Shown here piece after piece: positions 1-6,696 of a stretch of 17,900 nucleotides of DNA. The stretch's first letter is position 1, and the number at the start of each line of letters is the position of its first letter. This DNA comes from UBA10449 sp005883585 (GTDB lineage Bacteria > Chloroflexota > Dormibacteria > Dormibacterales > Dormibacteraceae), in assembly GCA_005883585.1 (NCBI GenBank), contig VBFD01000007.1, positions 1-17,900 on the forward strand, given 5' to 3'. Made by a program: the position numbers and the translations under genes. A model generated the notes under the pieces. That model did not search any database and had not been told where the DNA came from. It saw nothing but the letters and a program-made list of their open reading frames with translations.

Positions 1-428
1 AAGCGCGCTTGGAACTTCGCGCATCCCGTGTGCGGGGTCTCGCTGAACTCGATCACCGCCGAGCCGATCTGAACCCGACTGCCCGGGGGCAGGTTCGTGA
101 CGCTGAGGTCGAGATCGACATAGAGCTGATCCCCCGCGAGCGGCCAGCGATCGCGCTCACCGGCGATGGCGGCCGCCGCCCTCGCGCTCATGAGCGTCAG
201 CTGGGAATCCGGATTGGGCCTGCCGTCGGCCGTCCGGCTGCTGCCGCGAACAAGCCACGTGTCGCCTTCCAGGCCATTGCCGGTGTCGAGGCGCGCCTCG
301 GTCAGAACCTCGCGCTCGTCAACGGCCGGGCGCCTGGTGATGAGCTCCAGAGTCCCCCCGTCCGCCGGCGCCTCACGGATGTGATCGAGCCTTTGCTCGA
401 GTCGGGTCAGCTCGAAGTACTCCAGCAT
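1..428 (-). CDS. MOSC domain-containing protein (C-terminus beyond window edge)
   Basis: The reading frame opens with ATG at 428 on the minus strand and runs off the window after 142 residues, so the C-terminus is not seen. The translated protein has the MOSC pattern: a G-x-x-G-D motif (GLEGDTW, about residues 52-58), an N-P-D-S-Q-L-T-L-M segment (72-80), a predicted beta-rich part around LAGDQLYVDLD, and PHTGCAKF with the conserved cysteine at 136. MOSC domains (molybdenum cofactor sulfurase C-terminal domain) bind sulfur or Moco-type ligands. Small stand-alone members resemble YiiM and are linked to N-hydroxylated compound reduction or sulfur transfer; the exact role here is unknown. It lies 30 bp downstream of the PPOX-type gene on the same strand and may be co-transcribed with it. 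The family call is firm and the substrate is not. Confidence 0.85.
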   Translation of the reverse strand, partial: MLEYFELTRLEQRLDHIREAPADGGTLELITRRPAVDEREVLTEARLDTGNGLEGDTWLVRGSSRTADGRPNPDSQLTLMSARAAAAIAGERDRWPLAGDQLYVDLDLSVTNLPPGSRVQIGSAVIEFSETPHTGCAKFQAR

Positions 429-458
429 GGGACGTATTCTGCCGGGTCGAGGCCCGAC

Positions 459-905
459 TTATTCGCGTTCTAACGTGCGATGGCCGCGGGCGGGAGTCCA
501 CGATTCGACCACCAGCCGGTCGCCGGCTTCGTTCAAGTGCGTGATGACGGCCTCCTCGATATCGATCACGAAGTGATGAGCGTCGCTCCCTGAATCGATC
601 TCAGTCGCCATCCCCGCGACCTTCGCTTCGCCCTTCCAGCCGGCTGCGTTGTCCGCCGGCGGATCAACCGTCGGACCGTGAATCGCGACTCGACCGTCAC
701 GGCGCAGGTCCATCGCCTTGACAGCGCGGGGCATCGAGCCGATCCGCAAACGCCCTTTGGCGATCTCGACTTCGATACCGCTGATTCGAGGCGCGCCACC
801 GCGACGCAGCGTGGCCATCGTGAGGTGCTTGCGCCTTGACAACAGCTCGCGGACGCGCGACGCGAACTCCGGCTCCGCCGCCTCGAACTCAGCCCACGAT
901 GCCAC
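459..905 (-). CDS. Pyridoxamine 5'-phosphate oxidase-like (PPOX) split-barrel flavin/F420-binding protein
   Basis: This 148-residue protein starts at GTG 905 and ends with TAA at 459-461. The fold signature is KHLTMATLRRGGAPRISGIEVEIAKGRLRIGS (about residues 27-57): the beta hairpin that begins PPOX-type split barrels, in which small enzymes bind FMN, F420 or haem-like cofactors. It continues with a second strand pair near RVAIHGPT and an E-A-K-V-A-G-M-A strand. The length fits the small single-domain PPOX class F420-dependent proteins of actinobacteria and Chloroflexi, but the cofactor cannot be read from sequence. The start is chosen because a TATCGT box sits 8 bp upstream of GTG 905 and no Shine-Dalgarno sequence is visible. 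It is divergent from the AraC-type gene at 928 and upstream of the MOSC gene. Confidence 0.8.
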   Translation of the reverse strand: MASWAEFEAAEPEFASRVRELLSRRKHLTMATLRRGGAPRISGIEVEIAKGRLRIGSMPRAVKAMDLRRDGRVAIHGPTVDPPADNAAGWKGEAKVAGMATEIDSGSDAHHFVIDIEEAVITHLNEAGDRLVVESWTPARGHRTLERE

Positions 906-913
906 GACCTATG

Positions 914-921
914 ACGATACT
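914..921. promoter_or_regulatory. Overlapping divergent -10 boxes between PPOX and AraC genes
   Basis: The 8-bp core ACGATACT holds GATACT (916-921) reading rightward, 6 bp before ATG 928, and TATCGT (919-914 on the minus strand) reading leftward, 8 bp before GTG 905. Both match the TANNNT-like -10 pattern, GATACT with one change. The spacing would place both transcription starts at or within a few bases of the start codons. No convincing -35 hexamer is seen on either side. The assignment is inferred from position and pattern. Confidence 0.5.
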
Positions 922-927
922 TGGGCC

Positions 928-1350
928 ATGAGCAGGGCCGTCGAGGAGCTCAACCGCCGTATGCTCCGCGCCCGGGACGCGATCGACCGCGCCTATGCAC
1001 AACCCCTCGACATCCAGGAGCTGGCGCGATTGGCAAACGTTTCGGATGCACATTTCATCCGCACGTTTCGAGCGACCTTCGGCGAGACCCCGCACCGCTA
1101 TTTACAGCGCCGGCGGGTCGAGCGGGCGATGTTCAAGCTGTGCGAGACCCAGCGAAGCATCACCGACGTTTGTCTCGACGTCGGCTTCAACAGCCTCGGC
1201 ACCTTCAGCCGCACGTTTCGGGAAGTCGTCGGTGTGAGCCCGAGCGAGTATCGCGATCGCGCCGAGGTCAAAGCGGTGCCGAGCTGCTTCACGATGGCCT
1301 ACATGAGACCCAGCAGTTTTGGAGAAGCCACGTCTCGTAGCGGCACCTAG
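928..1350 (+). CDS. AraC-family helix-turn-helix regulator, DNA-binding domain only
   Basis: The frame is open from 718, but ATG 928 is preferred: upstream codons lie inside the divergent PPOX gene, homology begins after 928, and a GATACT box precedes it by 6 bp. The 140-residue product is almost only the AraC DNA-binding domain. The first helix-turn-helix is at about residues 29-47 (IQELARLANVSDAHFIRTF) and the second at about 78-97 (ITDVCLDVGFNSLGTFSRTF), followed by the usual G-V-S-P-S-E-Y-R end. There is no N-terminal effector domain. A C-terminal tail with CFTMAYMRPSSFGEA is shared, as I recall, by AraC proteins paired with VOC/glyoxalase genes. The VOC gene follows 43 bp downstream on the same strand and is the likely partner or target. 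Confidence 0.88.
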   Translation: MSRAVEELNRRMLRARDAIDRAYAQPLDIQELARLANVSDAHFIRTFRATFGETPHRYLQRRRVERAMFKLCETQRSITDVCLDVGFNSLGTFSRTFREVVGVSPSEYRDRAEVKAVPSCFTMAYMRPSSFGEATSRSGT

Positions 1351-1379
1351 CATCGGATTCATCTTCAAACCAAACCAAC

Positions 1380-1385
1380 AGGAGG
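1380..1385 (+). promoter_or_regulatory. Strong Shine-Dalgarno site for the VOC gene
   Basis: AGGAGG lies 8 bp upstream of ATG 1394. It is the clearest ribosome-binding site in the window and fixes the start of the VOC protein, although the frame is open from 1319. Many other genes here have no such site. It implies that this internal cistron is translated by normal initiation. Confidence 0.9.
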
Positions 1386-1393
1386 AATCACCG

Positions 1394-1846
1394 ATGTACA
1401 ACGGCATCAACATGTCGCAGATATTCGTTCTCGACCAGGACAAGGCGAAAGACTTCTACGTCAACACGCTCGGGCTCGAGGTCGCCAATGACCTGGACCT
1501 GGGCTTCATGCGCTGGCTGACTGTCTGCGTGCCGGGTCAGAAGGGCCGCGACATCCTGCTCGAGAAGCCAGGGCCGCCGGCAATGGACGAGGCTACGACC
1601 GAGAAGGTGCGAGAGCTCGTCACCAAGGGCGCCACCGGCTTCACGCTCGGCCTGACCACGGACAACATCAAAAAGACGTTCGAGACGCTCAAAGGGCGCG
1701 GCGTGGAGTTCACCCAGGAGCCGACCACGCACTTCTACGGCACCGACATCGGCATCCGCGACCCGTTCGGCAACAACATCCGCATTGTTCAGCTCGCGGA
1801 GGTAATGGGTAAGCCGGACCAACCCCCGGTCAAGCTGAAGGTTTAG
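1394..1846 (+). CDS. VOC/glyoxalase-bleomycin resistance fold protein
   Basis: The start is ATG 1394, set by the AGGAGG site 8 bp upstream; the product is 150 residues. It has the VOC paired beta-alpha-beta-beta-beta layout. The N-terminal half has FVLDQDKAKDFYVNTLGLEV, typical of the first VOC strand and helix. The second half has LTTDNIKKTFETLKGRGVEFTQEP and ends with the family motif IRDPFGNNIRIVQ. VOC proteins include glyoxalases, dioxygenases and drug-binding proteins. The usual metal-ligand positions, a His in strand 1 and a Glu in the last strand, do not look conserved, so metal-dependent chemistry is doubtful. It is co-directional with the AraC gene 43 bp upstream and ends just before a strong hairpin. 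The substrate is unknown. Confidence 0.88.
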   Translation: MYNGINMSQIFVLDQDKAKDFYVNTLGLEVANDLDLGFMRWLTVCVPGQKGRDILLEKPGPPAMDEATTEKVRELVTKGATGFTLGLTTDNIKKTFETLKGRGVEFTQEPTTHFYGTDIGIRDPFGNNIRIVQLAEVMGKPDQPPVKLKV

Positions 1847-1861
1847 AGAGGTTATCGCGAC

Positions 1862-1885
1862 AAGCCCCGGGGCAGCCCGGGGCTT
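1862..1885. terminator. Bidirectional hairpin terminator between convergent genes
   Basis: This is a perfect 10-bp inverted repeat: AAGCCCCGGG at 1862-1871, loop GCAG, CCCGGGGCTT at 1876-1885. It starts 15 bp after the VOC stop codon, and its far end touches the stop codon (1885-1887) of the convergent cNMP-binding gene. No U-tract follows on either strand, as is common in GC-rich bacteria. The hairpin is plain in the sequence; termination in both directions is inferred. Confidence 0.7.
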
Positions 1886-2310
1886 CAGTCGTGTTGGTGC
1901 CTGACAGCCAGGTCGGCCCGCAGCCGCTCGCCCATCGCGGCGAGGACCTTGATCAACAGCTGATCGTTGGCCTTGATGGCGTCTCGAAACTGAGCGTGGC
2001 TCATCACCAGCAGACGTGAGGGTTTGGTCGTCGTGATGGTCGCGGTGCCCAGGCCGCGATCGAGCATGCTGATCTCGCCGAAAAAGTCCCCTGGCTCCAG
2101 GTTGCGCCGCAGCTTCCCGTCGATGTCCACCCGTGCCTCGCCGTCGAGCAGGACGTAAAAGGTATCGCCCGGCTCCCCTTGCGTGGTCAGGAATTTACCG
2201 GCCGGGGTGTCCACCTCATCGGCTCGGCTGGCAACGAACTCCAGCTCATGTTTTGAGAGCGTCGCAAACAGGGGCACGCGGCTGAGGGCGTCGACTTTGG
2301 GATCGCTCAT
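1885..2310 (-). CDS. Single-domain cyclic nucleotide-binding (CRP-type CNB) protein
   Basis: The product is 141 residues from ATG 2310. An ATG at 2322 would add four residues, but the TATGCT box at 2323-2318 fits 2310. The protein is a single cNMP-binding domain: VPLFATLSKHELEFVASRADEV, then QGEPGDTFYVLLDGEARV, then the phosphate-binding cassette GDFFGEISMLDRGLGTATITT. No helix-turn-helix, kinase or channel domain follows. The cassette keeps the F-G-E that binds the ribose. The position where CRP-like domains carry the phosphate-binding Arg (R-T-A or R-S-A) reads G-T-A here, so ligand affinity or type may differ. It is divergent from the cyclase gene across a 23-bp gap, which suggests a shared signalling role. 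Confidence 0.88.
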   Translation of the reverse strand: MSDPKVDALSRVPLFATLSKHELEFVASRADEVDTPAGKFLTTQGEPGDTFYVLLDGEARVDIDGKLRRNLEPGDFFGEISMLDRGLGTATITTTKPSRLLVMSHAQFRDAIKANDQLLIKVLAAMGERLRADLAVRHQHD

Positions 2311-2317
2311 CGGCTGC

Positions 2318-2327
2318 AGCATATCCT
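2318..2327. promoter_or_regulatory. Overlapping divergent -10 boxes between cNMP-binding and cyclase genes
   Basis: The core AGCATATCCT holds TATCCT (2322-2327) rightward, 6 bp before GTG 2334, and TATGCT (2323-2318 on the minus strand) leftward, 7 bp before ATG 2310. The boxes share two base pairs. The whole divergent intergenic region is only 23 bp, so there is no room for long leaders on either mRNA. The boxes match TANNNT; no clear -35 is seen. Confidence 0.55.
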
Positions 2328-2333
2328 GCAGGT

Positions 2334-5168
2334 GTGGTGACGGCTTGCTCGGTTTGCGGGCGCCCGCTCCCGGACGGCGCCCGCTTCTGCCCGAACTGCG
2401 GGGCGTCGGTCGGACCGCTCGTTCACACCGAAGAGCGGAAGATGGTCACCGTCCTCTTCGCCGACATCGTCGACTCGACCGGTCTCGGGGGCCGCCTCGA
2501 CGCGGAGCGATCCCGCGAGGTCCTGGGCCAGTTCTTCGGCGCGGCGTCGGAGGAGCTGCTCGCGCTCCGCGGTCGCCCTGAGAAGTTCATCGGCGACGCC
2601 GTCATGGCGGTCTTCGGAATGCCGGCCGTGCACGAGGACGACGCCTTGCGTGCCGTCCGCGCCGGTCTCGCGATTCGCGGTCGCACCCGACGGCTGGGGG
2701 AGGCGGCGGGCCTCGCCGCGCCGTTGGAGGTCCGGATCGGGATCGAATCCGGAGAGGCCGCCATGGGACGGAACCCGAGCGGCCAGATGCTCGTGACCGG
2801 CCCGGTCGTCAATGAGGCGGCGCGGTTGCAGTCGGCGGCGCGCCCAGGCGAGCTGCTGGCGGGCAGCACCACGCACGCCCTTACGGCAACGACCGTGTCG
2901 TATGGGCGCCGCCGCCACGTCAGGGCCAAAGGCTTCGATGCGGGTCTCGATGCTTTCCCGGTCGACGGGCTGACGACCCGTTCCGCGCGGCGCACGATCC
3001 CATTCGTCGGCCGCGCGAGCGAGCAGGCCATCCTCGACCAGAGCCTCGGCCTCACGACCTCGACCGGCCGCCCGGTGCTCGTCACCGTCCTCGGCGAGCC
3101 CGGCATCGGCAAGTCGCGTTTGGCCGACGAGCTGGCGGCAGGCGTCGCGGCGGCGGTGGTCGTGCTGCGTGGCCAGCCTCGCTCCGACACGGACACCGCG
3201 ACGTTCTCACCCGCCGCCGCGATCATCGGGGACCTGGCCGGCATCGACGCCGGCGATCCGCCGGATAAGATCAGGCGCCGCCTGCGCGAGCTCGCGAATC
3301 GCTGCTGCGATCCATCCGAGGCCGATCTGGTTGCCCAACGCCTCGCTCTCCTGTTCGGCCTGGCCGAACGGCGAGAGGAGGCGGCCTTCGTCCATGACGT
3401 GCAGGCGGGTTTCACCGCCATCGTCGACGGGCTGGCTCGCGACCACCCCGTGATGATGGTGTTCGAGGACGCCCACCACCTCAAGCCCGCGATGCTCGAC
3501 CTCATCGAACGCCTCGCGACCCCCGGACGGCGCGGACCGCGCCGGGCATTGATCCTCGCATTGGCGCGAAACGAGCTGCTCGAGGACAGGCCCGATTGGG
3601 GATCGACAAGTGGGAACTCGGTCCTGCTGCGCCTGGATCGGCTTTCGCCGGCGGAGTCGATCAATCTCGTCCGCCAGGCGGGCGGAGGTCGAATCCCAGA
3701 GCCGCAGGCGATCGAGATCGCCGAGCGCGCGGGAGGCAATCCCTTTTTCATCATCGAGACGACCGGCATGCTCATGCCCAACGGCGATGGCTCCGGGCCC
3801 GCCGGTCGCATGACCATCCCACCCACCGTTCAGGCGGTGGTCAGCGCCCGGCTCGATGCTCTTCCGGCCCGGCTGCGCGAGCTGGCCCGCCGTGCATCGG
3901 TGTTCATGTACGCATTCGACCTTGAAGAGCTCGCCACCGTCGACGGCAGCGCAAACGTGAAGGAGCTCCAGGACCTCGAGGACGCCGAGGTCATCGTGCG
4001 CCAGCCGCCCGCGAGCTGGCGGATCCGCCACGCCACACTGAAAGACGTCGCATACGCCAGCCTGCCGAAACGAGAGCGCCTGCGCCTGCATCAGCTGGTC
4101 GCCGACTACCTGATCGATTCGGGCCATGGATCGCTCGCCGCCGATCACCTCGAGCTCGCGGCGATCGCTTCCCTCGACCTCGACCCGAACGACCGAGCGG
4201 CCCCGGAGCGCGCTGCGGACGCTCTCCTCGTCGCCGGCGACCGTGCACGCCGGCGCATGGAGATCCGCTCGGCGATCGATCGATACGATCGCGCCCTCGT
4301 CATGGCGGGCCCCGAGCGAAATTGGGGAGCTCGGGAGGCCAGGATCCTGGCGGGCATGGGCGAGGCCCGCTACTGGCTCGGCGAATACCGCTCGGCCACG
4401 GAGGCCTTGAATCGGGCCGTGACACTGGCGGAGGAGCACGACGACCTATTCGCCTTGGCGCTCGCGCTGCGCTTCCTGGGCGATATCGCCATCAACTTCG
4501 AGGCCGACGTCGACAAGGCCGAGAAGCTGTTGGATCGGTCGCTCCAAGCAGCAGAGCAGCTGGGCGAGCCGTGGGCCATCGTGCGGACGCTGCTGTTCGC
4601 GGGCTGGGTTCCCTGGACGCGCGAGCGGTATCAAGAGGCCGAGGTCATCTGGAGGCGGGCGCTCGACATGGTCGATCCGAAAGACCACTGGTCTCGGGTG
4701 CGCGCTTTGACGGCGCTTTCGATCAACCACAGCCAGATGAACGACCACGAGGGGGCGCTGAAGCTCATCGATGAGGCCGGCGCGCTTGCAGGTGAGGCGA
4801 GCGACCAGTTCACGATCGCCAACACCGCCGTGCAAAAGGGTCGCGTGTTGGACGACCTCGAACGTCGCGAGGAATCGCTGCCCTGGTTCGACCGCGGCGT
4901 GGCGATCTTTTCCGAGCTTGGAGCTCGCTGGGAGCTCGCGGACGCCAGGGCGGCCCGGGGCATCGCGAAGCGGGAGCTGGGCCGGCTTGATGAAGCGGAG
5001 GAGGACCTGCGCTACGCAATCCGCATCGCGGAGGAGCTTGGCGACCGCCAGCTGCCGGGTTGGACCTGGCGCGCGCTGGCGCTGGTCGCCGAACGCCGCG
5101 GCGACAAGGCGGAGGCGGAGGAACGCTGGCGGCGCTCGCGCGAGGCCGAGTCACGCGGGCCGCACTGA
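2334..5168 (+). CDS. Zinc-ribbon/class III adenylate-guanylate cyclase/AAA ATPase/TPR signalling protein
   Basis: This 944-residue protein starts at GTG 2334, chosen because the zinc ribbon begins at residue 5 and a TATCCT box lies 6 bp upstream. Domains in order: a zinc ribbon with C5/C8 and C19/C22; a class III nucleotide cyclase at about 36-200 with metal-binding Asp 44 (FADIVD) and Asp 88 (KFIGDAVMAVFG, Lys 84) and transition-state Asn 160/Arg 164 (VVNEAARLQ); an AAA_16-type ATPase with Walker A GEPGIGKS at 254-261 and Walker B VMMVFED at 373-379; then alpha-helical TPR-like repeats from about 610 to the end. Such fusions are common in actinobacteria and Chloroflexi. The catalytic residues look intact, but Pro 157 replaces the Asp often used for adenine recognition, so ATP versus GTP use is open. 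It is cytosolic, with no membrane segment. Confidence 0.92.
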   Translation: MVTACSVCGRPLPDGARFCPNCGASVGPLVHTEERKMVTVLFADIVDSTGLGGRLDAERSREVLGQFFGAASEELLALRGRPEKFIGDAVMAVFGMPAVHEDDALRAVRAGLAIRGRTRRLGEAAGLAAPLEVRIGIESGEAAMGRNPSGQMLVTGPVVNEAARLQSAARPGELLAGSTTHALTATTVSYGRRRHVRAKGFDAGLDAFPVDGLTTRSARRTIPFVGRASEQAILDQSLGLTTSTGRPVLVTVLGEPGIGKSRLADELAAGVAAAVVVLRGQPRSDTDTATFSPAAAIIGDLAGIDAGDPPDKIRRRLRELANRCCDPSEADLVAQRLALLFGLAERREEAAFVHDVQAGFTAIVDGLARDHPVMMVFEDAHHLKPAMLDLIERLATPGRRGPRRALILALARNELLEDRPDWGSTSGNSVLLRLDRLSPAESINLVRQAGGGRIPEPQAIEIAERAGGNPFFIIETTGMLMPNGDGSGPAGRMTIPPTVQAVVSARLDALPARLRELARRASVFMYAFDLEELATVDGSANVKELQDLEDAEVIVRQPPASWRIRHATLKDVAYASLPKRERLRLHQLVADYLIDSGHGSLAADHLELAAIASLDLDPNDRAAPERAADALLVAGDRARRRMEIRSAIDRYDRALVMAGPERNWGAREARILAGMGEARYWLGEYRSATEALNRAVTLAEEHDDLFALALALRFLGDIAINFEADVDKAEKLLDRSLQAAEQLGEPWAIVRTLLFAGWVPWTRERYQEAEVIWRRALDMVDPKDHWSRVRALTALSINHSQMNDHEGALKLIDEAGALAGEASDQFTIANTAVQKGRVLDDLERREESLPWFDRGVAIFSELGARWELADARAARGIAKRELGRLDEAEEDLRYAIRIAEELGDRQLPGWTWRALALVAERRGDKAEAEERWRRSREAESRGPH

Positions 5169-5171
5169 CTG

Positions 5172-5966
5172 CTAGTGGTAGACGAGGTTCGCGCCAAAAC
5201 GTGAGAAGCCCAGCTTTTCGTAGACCTTCGCCGCTTCCTCGGTGGCCGCGTCCAGGAAGACGAAGTCACCGCCGCCGTCGAAATGCCGCCTGACCAGCTC
5301 TGAGGTGACGGTGGCGGCGACCCCGCGACGCCGCAGCTTCCTCGCGGTGACGACGCCGACGACTTCCGCCGCTCCCTTCATCGAATGCGAGACCCCGGTG
5401 CCGGCCGCCTCCCAATCCAGCCACGCCAGCAAGAAGACGCTGTCGGGGACGGCCAGCGCGACCCGCAGCTGATCGATCGGCGGCACTGGTCTCTTGACGT
5501 CGCCGCCGTTGGTCCACCGAATCTGCTGGAAGGCCTCCAGCTCAGCCGCGATGGCGGTGGACCGGAGCTGCGTCAGGTGTACCTCGGGTGCGACGAATGG
5601 TTTGAACGAATCCGGGTGACACGCCATCAGCGGATTCTTTTCCGCCATCTTCAGGCCGGCCGATTCCAGCCACGCCCCGACCTCCGGAAAGACCGCTTCG
5701 TTGTACTCGATCTCGAGCGGCGCTTTGTGCTTCTTCAGCGCCGCCTTCAATTTCGGCATCGCCTTCAGCGTCTCGCTTTCGCTGGCTGAGCCTTCGACCA
5801 ACGTGACCCAGCTCGTCGAGGGTGCTTCCTTGTCCTGGGACATGGCGACGCGAAAGGGCCCGATCGTGAGGACCTCTGAATCGACGGCCCGTGCCTCGAG
5901 CACGTCGCGCTGCCAGGCGGCGAAGCGCTCTACATCTCCGGTCACGGTACCCGTAGTGTGGGCCAT
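5172..5966 (-). CDS. GNAT-family N-acetyltransferase
   Basis: The protein is 264 residues. The C-terminal half holds the GNAT acetyl-CoA site: strand and motif A at about residues 202-220 (VVGVVTARKLRRRGVAATV, with the R-x-x-G-x-A pyrophosphate loop), and the late YEKLGF motif at 249-254. The first 130 residues form a separate, less conserved half, as in two-domain GNAT proteins whose N-terminal half is a degenerate copy. The acceptor substrate cannot be told. It converges on the cyclase gene with only 3 bp between the stop codons. Its ATG at 5964-5966 overlaps the divergent ATG at 5965-5967. A GTG at codon 8 is an alternative start that would relieve this. Confidence 0.87.
   Translation of the reverse strand: MAHTTGTVTGDVERFAAWQRDVLEARAVDSEVLTIGPFRVAMSQDKEAPSTSWVTLVEGSASESETLKAMPKLKAALKKHKAPLEIEYNEAVFPEVGAWLESAGLKMAEKNPLMACHPDSFKPFVAPEVHLTQLRSTAIAAELEAFQQIRWTNGGDVKRPVPPIDQLRVALAVPDSVFLLAWLDWEAAGTGVSHSMKGAAEVVGVVTARKLRRRGVAATVTSELVRRHFDGGGDFVFLDAATEEAAKVYEKLGFSRFGANLVYH
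5954..5959 (+). promoter_or_regulatory. Putative -10 box of the UbiE-like gene (leaderless)
   Basis: TAGTGT matches TANNNT and ends 5 bp before ATG 5965, which would put transcription start at or near the A of the start codon. There is no Shine-Dalgarno sequence upstream of this ATG. It lies inside the first codons of the divergent GNAT gene. Confidence 0.45.
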
Positions 5967-6696
5967 GACAATGTCGGTAGGCAGCGCCGAGAACGAGTTT
6001 GCGGTGAAGCTGTTTCGGCGCCTGCCTCGCCGTTACGACCTGCTGGCCGAGGTGCTTTCGTTCGGACAGAACGCGCGGTGGCGCGCAGAGCTGGTCAGGC
6101 ACGTCGCGAAGGATCAGCCGCGGCGCGTCCTCGATGTCGCCACCGGTACGGCCGGCGTCGCGATCGCCATCGCACGGCGCACGAATGGGCACGTCACGGG
6201 CGTCGACGTCAGCCAGGAGATGCTCGAGATCGGACGTGGACGGGTGGCCGGCGCCGGGCTGCAGGGACTCATCGAGCTCGAGACCGCAAGGGCCGAGGCG
6301 CTGTCTTTTGATGACCGCGCCTTCGACGCGATCAGCTTCACGTATGTCCTTCGATATGTGGCCGATCCGGCCGCGACGATCCGGGAGCTCACCCGAACGC
6401 TGCGGTCAGGCGGTGTGATGGCCGGCCTGGATTTCTACGTGCCCCCCAGCCTGCCTCCGCGCGCCGCCTGGTGGCTGTATACCCGCGCCGTGCTGCCGGT
6501 CGCCGGGCTCGTGCTGGGTGGTCGGGCCTGGTGGAACGTGGGCCGATTTCTCGGTCCCAACATTTCGGCCCACTACCGACGGTGGCCGCTGCAGCGCCTG
6601 ATCGATGCCTGGGAGGAGGCGGGGATGGAGGGAGTCGAATATCGCTTGATGAGCCTCGGCGGAGGGATCGTGATGTGGGGCACGAAGCGTGCCTGA
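5965..6696 (+). CDS. UbiE/COQ5-like SAM-dependent methyltransferase (menaquinone-type)
   Basis: The product is 243 residues from ATG 5965; ATG 5971 is a close alternative, and the longer open frame upstream lies inside the divergent GNAT gene. UbiE hallmarks are R-Y-D-L-L-A-E-V-L-S-F-G-Q (23-35) and SAM motif I VLDVATGTAG (55-64), followed by GVDVS, FTYVLRYVADP, the D-F-Y-V-P-P-S-L-P-P-R segment and an N-I-S-A-H-Y motif near the end. UbiE methylates demethylmenaquinone. The D-F-S-x-P segment is altered here and other menaquinone genes are absent from the window, so a related prenyl-quinone or lipid substrate is possible. The next gene starts 8 bp inside this one, so translation is probably coupled. 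Confidence 0.83.
   Translation: MTMSVGSAENEFAVKLFRRLPRRYDLLAEVLSFGQNARWRAELVRHVAKDQPRRVLDVATGTAGVAIAIARRTNGHVTGVDVSQEMLEIGRGRVAGAGLQGLIELETARAEALSFDDRAFDAISFTYVLRYVADPAATIRELTRTLRSGGVMAGLDFYVPPSLPPRAAWWLYTRAVLPVAGLVLGGRAWWNVGRFLGPNISAHYRRWPLQRLIDAWEEAGMEGVEYRLMSLGGGIVMWGTKRA

Noticed and set aside
443..456. Small hairpin CGGGT/GCCCG between the PPOX and MOSC genes
   Set aside because: Only four G-C pairs and one wobble with no U-tract; expected often in DNA this GC-rich.
9..473. Long plus-strand open frame at the window start
   Set aside because: It lies opposite the MOSC gene, whose minus-strand frame carries clear family motifs. The plus-strand translation shows no recognisable pattern.
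2423..3826. 467-codon open frame on the minus strand inside the cyclase gene
   Set aside because: Arg/Ser/Ala-rich translation without motifs, a common GC-rich shadow of the plus-strand gene, whose domains are well formed.
3207..4439. 410-codon open frame on the minus strand within the AAA/TPR part
   Set aside because: No domain pattern. The plus strand here encodes Walker B and helical repeats with consistent coding bias.
5169..5171. Terminator between the cyclase and GNAT genes
   Set aside because: Only 3 bp separate the stops, and I saw no convincing stem-loop spanning them.
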